Shown piece after piece: positions 24,483-34,328 of a DNA stretch of 64,000 nt (the first letter of the stretch is position 1; each line of letters begins with the position of its first letter). The position numbers and the translations under genes are program-made. The stretch is from Alphaproteobacteria bacterium (GTDB lineage Bacteria; Pseudomonadota; Alphaproteobacteria; Rs-D84; CACZYB01), in the NCBI GenBank assembly GCA_016297965.1, contig JAEDDP010000004.1, forward strand, positions 1 to 64,000, given 5' to 3'. The notes under the pieces are model-generated. The model saw only the letters and a program-made list of their open reading frames with translations. It did not search any database and was not told the DNA's origin.

Positions 24483-27140
24483 ATGATTGGATACATTACA
24501 AAAAAGATTTTCGGCACAGAAAATGAAAGAATACTTAAAAAATATCGTTCAAAGGTTAAGGAAATAAATGAAAAGGAACCGGAGCTTGTAAAGCTTTCGG
24601 ATGAAGAACTTCAAGCAAGGACAACCTGGCTTAAAGGACGACTCCAAGCCGGTGAAACATTGGATAATATTCTTGTTGATGCATTCGCAACCGTACGTGA
24701 AGCGGCAAAACGTGTGATGGGACAAAGACATTATGATGTACAGTTAATTGGTGGTATGATACTTCACGAAGGAAAAATTACCGAAATGAAAACCGGTGAA
24801 GGTAAAACTTTGGTTGCAACCCTTCCTGTTTACCTTAATGCCCTTACCGGAAAGGGAGTTCACGTTATTACAGTTAATGATTATTTGGCAAAACGTGATG
24901 CCGAAACAATGGGAAAAATTTATAAATTTCTTGGTCTTACGGTGGGTTGTATTGTTAATGAATTGGAAGATGATGAACGACGTGAAGCATATAATTGTGA
25001 TATAACCTATGGTACAAACCACGAATTTGGTTTTGATTATCTCCGTGATAATATGAAATTCAGAATGGAAACTTTGGTTCAACGTCCATTTAATTATGCA
25101 ATTGTTGATGAGGTTGATTCTATTTTGATTGATGAGGCAAGAACTCCTCTTATCATTTCCGGACCAAGTGAAGGAACCTCAGATGCGTACAAACAGGTAA
25201 ATTCAATTATTCCACTTCTTAAACCGGAACATTACAAGGTTGATGAAAAGGACCGAAATGCAACACTTACAGAATCTGGTATGCAATTTGTTGAAGATGT
25301 CCTTTTTGAAAAGGGAATTACAAAGGTTAAAAATCTTTACGATATTTCAAACGCAACTATCGTTCACCATCTTGATAAATGTTTGACTGCACATAAACTT
25401 TATAAAAAGGATGTGGACTACCTTGTAAAGGATGACCAAGTTTATATCATTGATGAATTTACCGGTCGTATTATGGAAGGTCGTCGTTATTCGGACGGAC
25501 TTCATCAGGCATTGGAAGCAAAGGAAAATGTTAATGTGCAAAATGAATCCCAAACATTGGCAAGTATTACATACCAAAATTATTTCCGACTTTATCCAAA
25601 ACTTGCCGGTATGACGGGAACCGCATTAACCGAAGCACAAGAATTTGATGAAATTTATAAATTAAGATGTGTAGAAGTTCCAACAAATCTTCCTGTTCGT
25701 CGTGTTGATTACAATGATGAAATTTATCTTACCGAAGAGGAAAAATACGAAGCTATTGTAAAACTTATAAAGGAATGCCATGCGAAAAAACAACCTGTTT
25801 TGGTGGGAACTGTTTCCATTGAAAAATCGGAAAAGCTTAATAACTTCCTTATTTCCGAAGGTATAAAAGCACAGGTTTTGAATGCAAAGTATCATGAATC
25901 CGAAGCATATATTATCGCCCAGGCCGGTGTTCCGGGGGCAATAACTATTGCCACAAATATGGCTGGTCGTGGTACTGATATTCAATTGGGTGGTAATTTG
26001 GAAATGCGGATTAAACAGGATACCGCTGGTATTGAAGATCCTGAACTTTTGAAAAAGAAAATTGATGAAATAAAAGAAGATATAAAGGCGAAAAAAGAAA
26101 TTGCCCTTGCATCTGGCGGTCTTTATGTTATTGGTACCGAAAGACACGAATCAAGACGTATTGATAACCAGCTTCGCGGAAGAACCGGAAGACAGGGAGA
26201 TCCCGGCGCTTCAAAATTCTTCTTGTCAATGGAAGATGATTTAATGCGTATTTTTGGCGGTGAAAAGATGAAAACAATGCTTTCCCGACTTGGACTTAAA
26301 CGTGGTGAAGCAATAGTTCATCCTTGGGTTTCAAGGGCACTTGAAAAGGCACAAACAAAGGTGGAAGCCCACAACTTTTCAATCCGTAAAAACCTTTTGA
26401 AATACGATGATGTGATGAACGAGCAACGAAAGATTGTTTATACTCAACGTCGTGAGGTTATGGGACTTGATAATATTTACAACTATATTGAAGATATGCG
26501 ACTTGACGTAATTGAAGATATGGTTGATAAGGCAATTCCGGAACATTCCATTGTTGACGATTGGAACTTTAACGGACTTGAAATTGATTGTTTTGAAACA
26601 TTGGGGGTAAAAATAGACTTTAAAAACTATATGGAAGAACATCCCGATGCCGAACCACAGGAAATTTTCAACCTTGTAAAAGAAGCAAGTGATGCAAAAA
26701 TGAATTTCCAAGAAAAACGATATTCAAGTGATTTTATGAGGTATATTGAAAAGGCAATATTCCTTCAAACTTTGGATCAGGTATGGAAGGAACATTTACT
26801 TTCCTTGGACTTCCTTAAACAAGGAATTGGTCTTCGTGCATACGGTCAAAAGGACCCATTGAACGAATATAAAAAGGAAGCATTTATCACATTTGAAGAA
26901 AATATGCTTAAAATAAAATATAAAACCATACAATTGTTGGCAAAAACCGATTTCTCACAGGAAGGTATAGCTGAATTCACCGAGGAAGACGAAACAATTT
27001 CCGATGAAATGAAGGAAAACAGACCTGCGGAAGAATTGGTTGAAAAAACAAAACCTGTAAATTTGGAAATAAGCCGTAATGATTTGTGTCCTTGTGGCAG
27101 TGGTTTGAAATACAAACATTGTTGCGGTAAATTGAAATAG
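24483..27140 (+). CDS. secA: Preprotein translocase ATPase SecA
   Basis: SecA drives protein export through SecYEG using ATP. The 885-residue protein has Walker A MKTGEGKTLV (residues 102-111), the DEAD-like VDEVDSILIDEART, ATNMAGRGTDIQLG in the second motor domain, GTERHESRRIDNQLRGRTGRQGD, and a C-terminal zinc motif CPCGSGLKYKHCC (SEC-C) for SecB and ribosome contact. It is divergent from tadA. GAGGAAAGG stands before the ATG. A TTGACC at 24412 may be part of its promoter, but no convincing -10 is at standard spacing. dnaE follows 25 bp later, so the two may share a transcript. Confidence 0.98.
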   Translation: MIGYITKKIFGTENERILKKYRSKVKEINEKEPELVKLSDEELQARTTWLKGRLQAGETLDNILVDAFATVREAAKRVMGQRHYDVQLIGGMILHEGKITEMKTGEGKTLVATLPVYLNALTGKGVHVITVNDYLAKRDAETMGKIYKFLGLTVGCIVNELEDDERREAYNCDITYGTNHEFGFDYLRDNMKFRMETLVQRPFNYAIVDEVDSILIDEARTPLIISGPSEGTSDAYKQVNSIIPLLKPEHYKVDEKDRNATLTESGMQFVEDVLFEKGITKVKNLYDISNATIVHHLDKCLTAHKLYKKDVDYLVKDDQVYIIDEFTGRIMEGRRYSDGLHQALEAKENVNVQNESQTLASITYQNYFRLYPKLAGMTGTALTEAQEFDEIYKLRCVEVPTNLPVRRVDYNDEIYLTEEEKYEAIVKLIKECHAKKQPVLVGTVSIEKSEKLNNFLISEGIKAQVLNAKYHESEAYIIAQAGVPGAITIATNMAGRGTDIQLGGNLEMRIKQDTAGIEDPELLKKKIDEIKEDIKAKKEIALASGGLYVIGTERHESRRIDNQLRGRTGRQGDPGASKFFLSMEDDLMRIFGGEKMKTMLSRLGLKRGEAIVHPWVSRALEKAQTKVEAHNFSIRKNLLKYDDVMNEQRKIVYTQRREVMGLDNIYNYIEDMRLDVIEDMVDKAIPEHSIVDDWNFNGLEIDCFETLGVKIDFKNYMEEHPDAEPQEIFNLVKEASDAKMNFQEKRYSSDFMRYIEKAIFLQTLDQVWKEHLLSLDFLKQGIGLRAYGQKDPLNEYKKEAFITFEENMLKIKYKTIQLLAKTDFSQEGIAEFTEEDETISDEMKENRPAEELVEKTKPVNLEISRNDLCPCGSGLKYKHCCGKLK

Positions 27141-27165
27141 TTGCATAAAGTAAAGGTAAAGTATA

Positions 27166-30100
27166 ATGTCAATAGCTCCTTTCGTTCATTTAAGGAACCA
27201 CACAGCATATTCTGTGGCGGAGGGAGCATTGACTTCGCATACCATCGTTGATTTGTGTAAGGAATACAATATGCCGGCGGCGGCCATTACCGATACAAAT
27301 AATATTTTCGGTGGTGCGGAATTTTCAACTTACCTTGGGGATGATGGAATACAACCAATACTTGGAACCCAACTTGATGTTGATTTTGGTTTACCCTCCT
27401 CTGTTTTTGCAAAGGCGCCCTATTCACAGTTAGTACTTCTTGTAAAGGATGATGTTGGTTATCACAACCTTATAAAACTTATTTCCTATGCACACATAAG
27501 AAAAAAGGATAATGAACCGGCACGAATAACCCTTGATATGTTAAAGGAAAAGACCGAAGGATTGATTGCACTTTCCGGTGGTGTAAAGGGAGTTATTGGT
27601 AAATGCTTACTTGCGGAAAATAAGGAACTTGCCGAAGAAAAATGCCTTTTATTAAAGGAACTTTTTGGCGACAGATTTTATATGGAAATTCAACGGCACA
27701 ACCTTGCCGATGAAATCACAACAGAACCGGACTTTTTAAATCTTGCATATAAACACAACATTCCATTGGTTGCCACGAATGAATGTTATTTTGCATCCCG
27801 TGATATGTACCAAGCACACGATGTTTTACTTTGTATAAGTGCCGGACGATTTGTTGATGAAAAGGACAGACGAAGGGAGACCGAGGAACATTATTTTAAA
27901 TCACCGGATGAAATGGTTGCCCTTTTTTCGGATTTGCCGGAAGCCATTCAAAATACCATAGAAATTGCAAAAAGATGCGCCTACAAATTTATGACATCAA
28001 AGCCATTATTACCACACGTTGAAAAAGGTGCGGATGAACCAACCTTGCTCCGCCAAAGGGCGCACGATGGTTTATTGGAACGTCTTGACAAGGCGGGAAT
28101 TATTGGGGATGAAGCCCGAAAACCGTATATGGACCGTCTTCAATATGAACTTGATGTTATAACAAAAATGGGCTTTTCCGGATACTTCCTTATCGTTGCG
28201 GACTTTATCGGATGGGCGAAAAGACACGATATTCCGGTTGGTCCGGGTCGTGGAAGTGGTGCCGGCTCCATCGTTGCTTGGGGTATGAAAATTACGGATT
28301 TGAATCCGTTAAGATTTGGTTTGCTTTTTGAACGATTCCTTAACCCTGAACGTGTTAATATGCCGGATTTTGATATTGACTTCTGCGAAGATCGTCGCGG
28401 TGAGGTTATCCACTATATTCAGGAAAAATATGGTGCAGACAGTGTTGGTCAAATTATTACATTCGGTCAGTTAAAGGCAAAAAACGCAATAAAGGATGTT
28501 GGACGAGTTTTGCGTATTCCGTATACAAAATGTGATGACCTTTGCAAAATGATTCCTGTAAAGGTTAAAATTGTAAAGGATGGCAAGGAAAAGGAAGTTG
28601 AATCAACAATACCTCTTTGTATGAAATATGTGCCGGAGTTTGCACAGGCTGTTGAAAATGATGATGTGTTAAAGGGGCTTATCAATATTGCGGTGAAAAT
28701 TGAAGGTTTATTCAAAAGTACCGGAATGCACGCCGCCGGTGTTGTTATTGGCGACCGTCCAATTGATGAACTTGTTGCCCTTTATAAAACTGATAAATCC
28801 GACCTACCCGTTACCCAATATAATATGAAATATATTGAAAGTACCGGACTTATCAAATACGACTTTTTGGGACTTAAAACACTTACCGTTATAAAAACGG
28901 CATGTGATATGATTTACAAATGCCGTGGAATAAAAATTGATATTAACAATATTCCGATGGATGATAAGGACACCTATAATCTTCTTATGCAATCAAATAC
29001 TCCGGCTGTGTTCCAGTTGGAATCAAAGGGTATGCAAAGTACAATTTTGGATTTAAAGCCAGATAAGATTGAAGATTTGGTGGCATTGGTTGCACTTTAC
29101 CGACCTGGACCTATGGATAACATTCCTCTTTACATCCGGCGAAAGTTTGGTGAAAAAGTTGAATACCTTCATCCGAAAATGGAACCAATACTTCGCGAAA
29201 CATACGGTATTATGGTTTATCAGGAACAGGTTATGGAAATGGGTAAACAACTTGCCGGATATTCACTTGGTGCGGCGGATATGCTTCGTCGTGCAATGGG
29301 AAAGAAAAAACCGGAAGTTATGGCCCAACATCGTGAAATATTTAAAAAGGGATGTTTGGAATACAGCAACATTGATGAAAAAACATCAATGGCTATATTT
29401 GATGCAATGGAACAGTTTGCAAACTATGGTTTCAACAAATCCCACGCGGTTTGTTATGCATGGGTTTGTTATCAAACGGCATACCTTAAAACACACTATG
29501 CCCCTGAATTTATGGCGGCATCAATGACCTATGAAATGTCCGATACGGACAAGCTCGCCTTTTTCGCGGAAAATGTGAAAAAAATGGGTATAAAGATTTT
29601 ACGCCCAGACATCAATAAATCATTTGAATATTTTTCTGTTGAAAATGGAAACATCCGCTATGCAATGTCTGCGGTCAAAGGTGTTGGTACCGGCGTGGTT
29701 AAGGCAATTGCCGAAGAACGTGAAAAAAATGGCGAATTTAAAAACATAACCGATTTTATTTCAAGGATTGATTCAAAAAATCTTAACCGACGAATGCTTG
29801 AAAACCTTATAAAGGCCGGCGCATTTGACAGTCTTGAACCAAACAGAAATAAAATGTTTGAAAATGTAAGTTATATTCTTTCACAAATTTCATCAATAAA
29901 TCAGGATAAGGAAAACAATCAAAACAGCCTATTTTCACTTGATGAAATGAATGTAAAACGCGATGATATACGACTTGCCGAAGCAATTGATTGGAAACCA
30001 CTTGAAAAGCTTAATTTTGAAAAGGAAGCCATCGGTTTTTACGTATCTGCACACCCATTGGATGTTTACGAAAATACACTTCTTGCCCTTGGAATAAAAA

Positions 30101-30654
30101 ATACAAACGACATTTCGCAAATAAAGGAAGATTTAAAAATTTCCGTTGCCGGTATTGTGGAGGAAGCAAAACAAAGGGTTTCAAAAACCGGCAAAAACTA
30201 TATTATGGCAAAAATAAGCGATAAGTTTGGAACTTGTGATGTACTTTTCTTTGAACGGAAACCATTACCATATAATCAAAAGTTTTCAAAGGCGGAACCA
30301 CCACAATCACTTGAAACAATAAAGTCAATCCTTGACAGTGGAAAACCTGTCCTCATTTACGCGGATACAAAATGCGGAAACGACGGACGTGTTTCGCTTT
30401 TCGGAAATAAAATTGAATATTTAACACTTAACACACAACTTGGTTCCGATATTTATATTCAAATAAATGAGGTTGATGCGGTCCGCGCCCTTAAAAAAAC
30501 AATAACATCATTACCGGGCGGATTTACATCAATCCATCTTCAAGTAATTGAAAACGGAAAACGGGTAAATGTAAACCTTTCCGATAAAAAAGCAATTACG
30601 ACGGAAAGTATTGAATTATTAAAGGTTATTCCGGGAATTATTTTTCATTTTTAA
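27166..30654 (+). CDS. dnaE: DNA polymerase III subunit alpha
   Basis: DnaE is the catalytic subunit of the replicative polymerase. The 1162-residue protein begins with a PHP domain (HLRNHTAYSVAEGALT). It has the palm motif GPGRGSGAGSIVAW, the catalytic Asp pair in PDFDIDF (Asp401, Asp403), the fingers region VALYRPGPMDNIP, MVYQEQVMEMGKQLAGYS, FNKSHAVCYAW, and a C-terminal OB region. Only one copy is seen. It follows secA by 25 bp with AAAGGTAAAG before the ATG; the link to secA is not one I recognise as common. A new promoter for the next gene begins two bases after its stop. Confidence 0.98.
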   Translation: MSIAPFVHLRNHTAYSVAEGALTSHTIVDLCKEYNMPAAAITDTNNIFGGAEFSTYLGDDGIQPILGTQLDVDFGLPSSVFAKAPYSQLVLLVKDDVGYHNLIKLISYAHIRKKDNEPARITLDMLKEKTEGLIALSGGVKGVIGKCLLAENKELAEEKCLLLKELFGDRFYMEIQRHNLADEITTEPDFLNLAYKHNIPLVATNECYFASRDMYQAHDVLLCISAGRFVDEKDRRRETEEHYFKSPDEMVALFSDLPEAIQNTIEIAKRCAYKFMTSKPLLPHVEKGADEPTLLRQRAHDGLLERLDKAGIIGDEARKPYMDRLQYELDVITKMGFSGYFLIVADFIGWAKRHDIPVGPGRGSGAGSIVAWGMKITDLNPLRFGLLFERFLNPERVNMPDFDIDFCEDRRGEVIHYIQEKYGADSVGQIITFGQLKAKNAIKDVGRVLRIPYTKCDDLCKMIPVKVKIVKDGKEKEVESTIPLCMKYVPEFAQAVENDDVLKGLINIAVKIEGLFKSTGMHAAGVVIGDRPIDELVALYKTDKSDLPVTQYNMKYIESTGLIKYDFLGLKTLTVIKTACDMIYKCRGIKIDINNIPMDDKDTYNLLMQSNTPAVFQLESKGMQSTILDLKPDKIEDLVALVALYRPGPMDNIPLYIRRKFGEKVEYLHPKMEPILRETYGIMVYQEQVMEMGKQLAGYSLGAADMLRRAMGKKKPEVMAQHREIFKKGCLEYSNIDEKTSMAIFDAMEQFANYGFNKSHAVCYAWVCYQTAYLKTHYAPEFMAASMTYEMSDTDKLAFFAENVKKMGIKILRPDINKSFEYFSVENGNIRYAMSAVKGVGTGVVKAIAEEREKNGEFKNITDFISRIDSKNLNRRMLENLIKAGAFDSLEPNRNKMFENVSYILSQISSINQDKENNQNSLFSLDEMNVKRDDIRLAEAIDWKPLEKLNFEKEAIGFYVSAHPLDVYENTLLALGIKNTNDISQIKEDLKISVAGIVEEAKQRVSKTGKNYIMAKISDKFGTCDVLFFERKPLPYNQKFSKAEPPQSLETIKSILDSGKPVLIYADTKCGNDGRVSLFGNKIEYLTLNTQLGSDIYIQINEVDAVRALKKTITSLPGGFTSIHLQVIENGKRVNVNLSDKKAITTESIELLKVIPGIIFHF

Positions 30655-30655
30655 A

Positions 30656-30684
30656 TAGACAGACAACTTATTTTATGTTATAAT
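30656..30684 (+). promoter_or_regulatory. Sigma70-type promoter with extended -10 for the secreted Cys-rich protein
   Basis: TAGACA (30656-30661) and TATAAT (30679-30684) are 17 bp apart, with TGT directly before the -10. The start codon is 35 bp downstream. Confidence 0.7.
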
Positions 30685-30718
30685 GAAAGACGTTTAGGAA
30701 ATTTTCTGGAGAGAAGCT

Positions 30719-31786
30719 ATGGATTTCAAAGAAAAAATTGAAACAAAGCACCACACAGTATTAGGAATTTCACTTTGTTTGTTGTTCGTATTAACGGCGA
30801 CATTGGATGTTTATGCTGCAACACGAACCGTGGCAAGACGTGCCTCATCAACAAAGAAAAGTTCAGGAACACGCACAAATAAACGTGCCGCATCAAGTGG
30901 CAGAACAGCAAAGAAAAGCAGTTCTTCATCTTCAAGAACAAACAAGCGTGCGGCTGCAAGCGGAAGAACAACTTCCGGAACAAGCAGTGCAAGAAGTTCT
31001 TCTCGTTCTTCAACGAAACGTGCGGCCGCTTCAACCCGTAGCTCCGCTACATCAACAAAACGCTCATCCGCTTCACAAAGGGCAAGATATTCATTTTCTT
31101 CAAGAGCTGCTGTTGCGACTGCATCGTCAACTGGAACAACAACTGTAAAGACCGCAACCGCATCTACACTCTGCCCTATTGAAAAATTGTTAAAGAAAAC
31201 TGTTAATGATGATGGAGCTGATGTTTACTACAAAACAAGAACAATTTTGTGTTCTGCCCCTGAAAACACTGAGGATAAACCTTGGGATATGACCGATAGT
31301 AAAAAGTTGAAACAGTTCACAACAAAAAAGGCTTGGATTTCATCGGATGAGGCCGTTTACCTTGAATGTAGCGATGGTTATTTATTATATCAATCTGCGT
31401 GTGTAAGTTATGATGACTTCTGTCCTTTAAATGAAATACTTGAAAAGTCGGGAAAAAAGTATACCAGTCCATATACAGATGATATATGTAAAGTTGCACC
31501 AAACTCCATTGCACAAAAGGTATCCGAGGAAGAAAACGATTCCGGTATTGTTCAAAATAAGGCCTATCGTTTGGTATGTAAGGAAGGTTATTATACCGAT
31601 ACTGATAATTACGTAAGATGTTTGAAATGTCCAAACAATGGTACATCAACAAAGGGTGAAAATATTGGTGTTTCATCTTGTTCTGGTGCTAAAATTACCA
31701 CGACAACAACTACTACAAACACCACAACGGAACCAAAGATTCCTGATTGTCCTGCGGGATATTATGCCGCCACAAGTTCATCTTAG
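30719..31786 (+). CDS. Secreted Ser/Arg/Ala-rich protein with Cys-rich C-terminal region
   Basis: I do not recognise a named family. The 355-residue protein has a signal peptide with a likely cut after VYA (about residue 33). A low-complexity stretch rich in Ser, Arg, Ala, Thr and Lys spans about 35-150, with repeats of the kind TNKRAAASGRT. The Cys-rich region (about 150-355) has spaced units such as CSDGYLLYQSAC, CKEGYYTD and CLKCPNNGT, broken by a Thr run before the last CPAGYY unit. The CPxGYY-type spacing recalls EGF/TNFR-like surface modules. It probably sits on the surface or in the periplasm with disulfides. GGAGAGAAG precedes the ATG, and its own promoter and terminator frame it as a single gene. 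Confidence 0.7.
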   Translation: MDFKEKIETKHHTVLGISLCLLFVLTATLDVYAATRTVARRASSTKKSSGTRTNKRAASSGRTAKKSSSSSSRTNKRAAASGRTTSGTSSARSSSRSSTKRAAASTRSSATSTKRSSASQRARYSFSSRAAVATASSTGTTTVKTATASTLCPIEKLLKKTVNDDGADVYYKTRTILCSAPENTEDKPWDMTDSKKLKQFTTKKAWISSDEAVYLECSDGYLLYQSACVSYDDFCPLNEILEKSGKKYTSPYTDDICKVAPNSIAQKVSEEENDSGIVQNKAYRLVCKEGYYTDTDNYVRCLKCPNNGTSTKGENIGVSSCSGAKITTTTTTTNTTTEPKIPDCPAGYYAATSSS

Positions 31787-31810
31787 TTTGTGGTTGTTTT
31801 GAAATTAAAA

Positions 31811-31842
31811 AATCCCTCTTGTTTAAAGGGGGATTTTTTTTT
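31811..31842. terminator. Intrinsic terminator, probably bidirectional
   Basis: An AATCCCTCTT/AAGGGGGATT stem with one wobble pair is followed by nine T on the plus strand, and has a T-run on the minus strand too. It serves the secreted protein gene and rppH, which converge here. Confidence 0.8.
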
Positions 31843-31856
31843 ACTCAATCAAAGAT

Positions 31857-32402
31857 TTATTTCTTCTTACATATTGATTTTGATTTCATCACATCTTCCA
31901 AAATTGGTTTCATCTTTTTTATTATATTTCGGTAAACATCTCGTTTAAATGGAACGACTCTCCTTGTAATATTTTGCGACAATTCCACCCATTTAAAGGA
32001 AGACAACTCAACATTCGGAATTTTTATATCGGCATCATTTCCACAAAATTCAATAAGAAACCATTTTTGAATTTGTCCATTGACATTTTTATAATAGTCA
32101 TGCGCCTTTTTGGCGGAAAACTTCAACTCTGCGGGAAATCTGTATGCCCGCCAAACGTTATCTTTATATACTATCTTTGCCTTTTTTATTCCGGTTTCTT
32201 CAAATAATTCACGAAGTACTGCCGTATCGGTCGTTTCACCGGTATCCACCCCACCCTGTGGAAATTGCCATTTGTATATTATTTTATCCTGATTACGTTC
32301 CGCCAACAAAACCTTTCCATCGGAATTAAATAAAATAATTCCAACGTTTTTGCGATAACGGCAACCATCAATTTCAATATATTCTGATTTATCTACTTCC
32401 AT
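31857..32402 (-). CDS. rppH: RNA pyrophosphohydrolase (Nudix, RppH-like)
   Basis: RppH removes pyrophosphate from the 5' end of mRNA and opens it to RNase E decay. The 181-residue protein has a full Nudix box at about 50-72: GGVDTGETTDT followed by AVLRELFEETGI. WQFPQGGVD before it is characteristic of the RppH/dinucleotide polyphosphate hydrolase group. Alphaproteobacterial members also act on Ap4A in vitro. AAGGAG precedes the ATG, and a TTGTCT/TATACT promoter lies upstream. It works in the same pathway as the RNase E/G gene at 60167. Confidence 0.88.
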   Translation of the reverse strand: MEVDKSEYIEIDGCRYRKNVGIILFNSDGKVLLAERNQDKIIYKWQFPQGGVDTGETTDTAVLRELFEETGIKKAKIVYKDNVWRAYRFPAELKFSAKKAHDYYKNVNGQIQKWFLIEFCGNDADIKIPNVELSSFKWVELSQNITRRVVPFKRDVYRNIIKKMKPILEDVMKSKSICKKK

Positions 32403-32424
32403 AAAGATTCTCCTTACTTTTGTA

Positions 32425-32452
32425 AGTATAGTATGTAAAAGGAAAAAGACAA
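32425..32452 (-). promoter_or_regulatory. Candidate promoter for rppH
   Basis: On the minus strand TTGTCT (32447-32452) and TATACT (32425-32430) are 16 bp apart, about 22 bp before the rppH ATG. Confidence 0.5.
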
Positions 32453-32492
32453 TAATTTTAAATATTTTTTATAAAGTAATTCTCACCTCATC

Positions 32493-32540
32493 TATCATCC
32501 TGAGTTTATTTTAGGAGCTTTTGGAAAGGAACACAAGGTG
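32493..32540. repeat. Diverged half-copy of the 15136-15216 palindromic repeat
   Basis: Read on the minus strand, this stretch aligns with 15170-15216. It shares the ACCTNGTGTT start, the TTTCCAAA middle and the CTCAGGATGA end, with several substitutions and one added base. The left arm of the element is missing. Confidence 0.55.
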
Positions 32541-32547
32541 CAAAAAA

Positions 32548-32575
32548 ACTCCTTAGGGTTTTAAGGAGTTTTTTA
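32548..32575 (-). terminator. Intrinsic terminator behind the MerR-family gene
   Basis: ACTCCTTA/TAAGGAGT (32548-32555 and 32562-32569) forms an 8-bp stem with T-runs on both strands. The MerR-type gene on the minus strand ends 18 bp away at 32587. Confidence 0.75.
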
Positions 32576-32586
32576 TTTTCAAGAAT

Positions 32587-33018
32587 TTATTCCGAAAGGA
32601 TTTTTTCAATTTCAGAAAGTTTTTGTATCGCCTCAGAAAAATCAACCTTTTTATCTTCACTTTCGGACAATGGAGCATCAAAGGAAAAACGTTTCAAAAT
32701 GCGGGAACTTTTTTGTTGTACCGGTTCTAATGTCTGGGTTACCTCATCCATTTGAAAATCCGCAAACACCTTCGCTCCATCAGATTTTTTTTCATGCAAA
32801 ATCTTTTTCGCACCCTTTATCGTAAATCCCTTCTTATAAAGTAAATCCTTTATACGAAGGATGGTCTCTATATCATTTTGACGATAATAACGGCGACCCT
32901 GCCGTCTATCGGGATTGATTTCGGAAAATTCCTTTTCCCAAAAACGAATAACATATTTTGGAAGTTCGGTCTTGTCTGACACTTCGGCAATGCTGTAAAA
33001 TATTTTATCCTCAGACAT
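32587..33018 (-). CDS. MerR-family transcriptional regulator
   Basis: The 143-residue protein has a MerR helix-turn-helix at about 7-75: FYSIAEVSDKTELPKYVIRFWEKEF, then NPDRRQGRRYYRQNDIETI. A short C-terminal half rich in Lys/Glu/Ser follows, without the Cys of metal-sensing members. In alphaproteobacteria a MerR gene of exactly this type regularly ends the rpmF-plsX-fabH-ihfA run, as here. Its target is not known to me. GAGAGGGAG precedes the ATG. It is 25 bp behind ihfA. Confidence 0.88.
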   Translation of the reverse strand: MSEDKIFYSIAEVSDKTELPKYVIRFWEKEFSEINPDRRQGRRYYRQNDIETILRIKDLLYKKGFTIKGAKKILHEKKSDGAKVFADFQMDEVTQTLEPVQQKSSRILKRFSFDAPLSESEDKKVDFSEAIQKLSEIEKILSE

Positions 33019-33043
33019 TCTCCCTCTCCCAAATCAAATTGCT

Positions 33044-33331
33044 TTAATTAAGTGTAGTTTTTAAATTTTTTGCCGGTCTAAACGAAATAACATTTCTTGC
33101 TTCAATAACGGCTTCCTTACCTGTTTTTGGATTTCTTCCAATTCGTTCATTTTTATGTTTCACGGTAAAGGTTCCAAGTCCCATAATCTTCACCTCTTTG
33201 GCCGAAGCAATACCATCAGACAAGATGTTAAAAAACAAATCAACAATTTCCGAAGAATCTGTTAAACTTAAACCTGTACCCTTTGAAATATCAGATGCCA
33301 AGTCTATTTTTTTTATATTTTCCTTTTCCAT
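33044..33331 (-). CDS. ihfA: Integration host factor subunit alpha
   Basis: IHF bends DNA and acts in replication, recombination and transcription. The 95-residue HU-fold protein has LSLTDSSEIVDLFFNIL, the KIMGLGTFTVKHKNERIGRNPKTG beta arm with the intercalating Pro, and EARNVISFRPAKNLK at the end, which fits the alpha subunit. GAGGTGTT precedes the ATG. It lies between fabH (13 bp) and the MerR gene (25 bp) in the conserved alphaproteobacterial order. The beta subunit is not in the window. Confidence 0.9.
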   Translation of the reverse strand: MEKENIKKIDLASDISKGTGLSLTDSSEIVDLFFNILSDGIASAKEVKIMGLGTFTVKHKNERIGRNPKTGKEAVIEARNVISFRPAKNLKTTLN

Positions 33332-33344
33332 TTTAACACCTCAT

Positions 33345-34307
33345 TTAAAATTCAAGAAAAACTGAACCCCAGGTAAAACCTGCACCCATCGCGGTCAAAA
33401 GGACCTTATCTCCTTTTTTAAGCTGACCATTTTTTGTGGCAATATTCAAAGCCAAAGGAATACAAGCCGACGAAATATTTCCGTGTGATTGTATTGATTT
33501 TACAACCTTTTCTTCTGGAATATCCAAATTTTTAAGGGCAGCATCAATAATTCTAACGTTTGCCTGATGTGGAATAAAACAGTCAACATCCGCCATTGTA
33601 TATCCCGCCTTTGCCACAACTTCCTTTGATATTTCCGGCATCCTTGCAACGGCAAGTTTGAAAACTTCCTTACCTTCCATATAGATATTTCCCGAAGTTT
33701 TTGTCATTGATGGACCACCAGTTGCCTTTAATATATCAACATAGTTTCCATCCGATTTTATTGAATAAGAAAGGATTCCAGTCTTCTTACTGGTCGCACG
33801 AAGAACCGCCGCACCCGCACCATCACCAAAAAGAACACAAGTTGTTCTGTCGGTCCAATCGGTAATACGGGAAAGTGTTTCCGCACCAACAACCACCGCA
33901 GTTTTATATTGTCCGGACTTTATCATTGCATCGGCAACGGTCAATCCATATACAAATCCGGAACACGCCGCCTGTATATCAAAAACAACGGCATTTTTAA
34001 GTCCCAACTTTTTTTGAACTATACATGCAGTTGCCGGAAAAACCAAATCAGGAGTAATTGTTGCAACTATAAGCAAATCAACATCGTCAACGGAAACATT
34101 GGCATTCTTCAATGCATCTGAAATTGCCCGTGCCGACAAATCGGATGTATATTCACCATCATCCGCAACACGACGTTCCTTTATACCGGTACGTGTGAAA
34201 ATCCATTCATCAGAAGTATCAACAACCTTTGATAAATCCTCATTTGTCACAATTTTTTCAGGCAAATAAGAACCTGTACCAATTATTTCTGAATAAATCT
34301 CACTCAT
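33345..34307 (-). CDS. fabH: 3-oxoacyl-ACP synthase III (FabH)
   Basis: FabH starts fatty acid synthesis by condensing acetyl-CoA with malonyl-ACP. The 320-residue protein has the triad Cys115 in DIQAACSGFVYGL, His247 in IPHQANVRI, and Asn277 in QSHGNISSA, with the C-terminal GAGFTWGSVF. It follows plsX by 21 bp. AGGA is six bases ahead of the ATG. With PlsX it couples fatty acid initiation to phospholipid synthesis. Confidence 0.96.
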   Translation of the reverse strand: MSEIYSEIIGTGSYLPEKIVTNEDLSKVVDTSDEWIFTRTGIKERRVADDGEYTSDLSARAISDALKNANVSVDDVDLLIVATITPDLVFPATACIVQKKLGLKNAVVFDIQAACSGFVYGLTVADAMIKSGQYKTAVVVGAETLSRITDWTDRTTCVLFGDGAGAAVLRATSKKTGILSYSIKSDGNYVDILKATGGPSMTKTSGNIYMEGKEVFKLAVARMPEISKEVVAKAGYTMADVDCFIPHQANVRIIDAALKNLDIPEEKVVKSIQSHGNISSACIPLALNIATKNGQLKKGDKVLLTAMGAGFTWGSVFLEF

Positions 34308-34328
34308 CCCTAGTCCTTTTACTTATAA

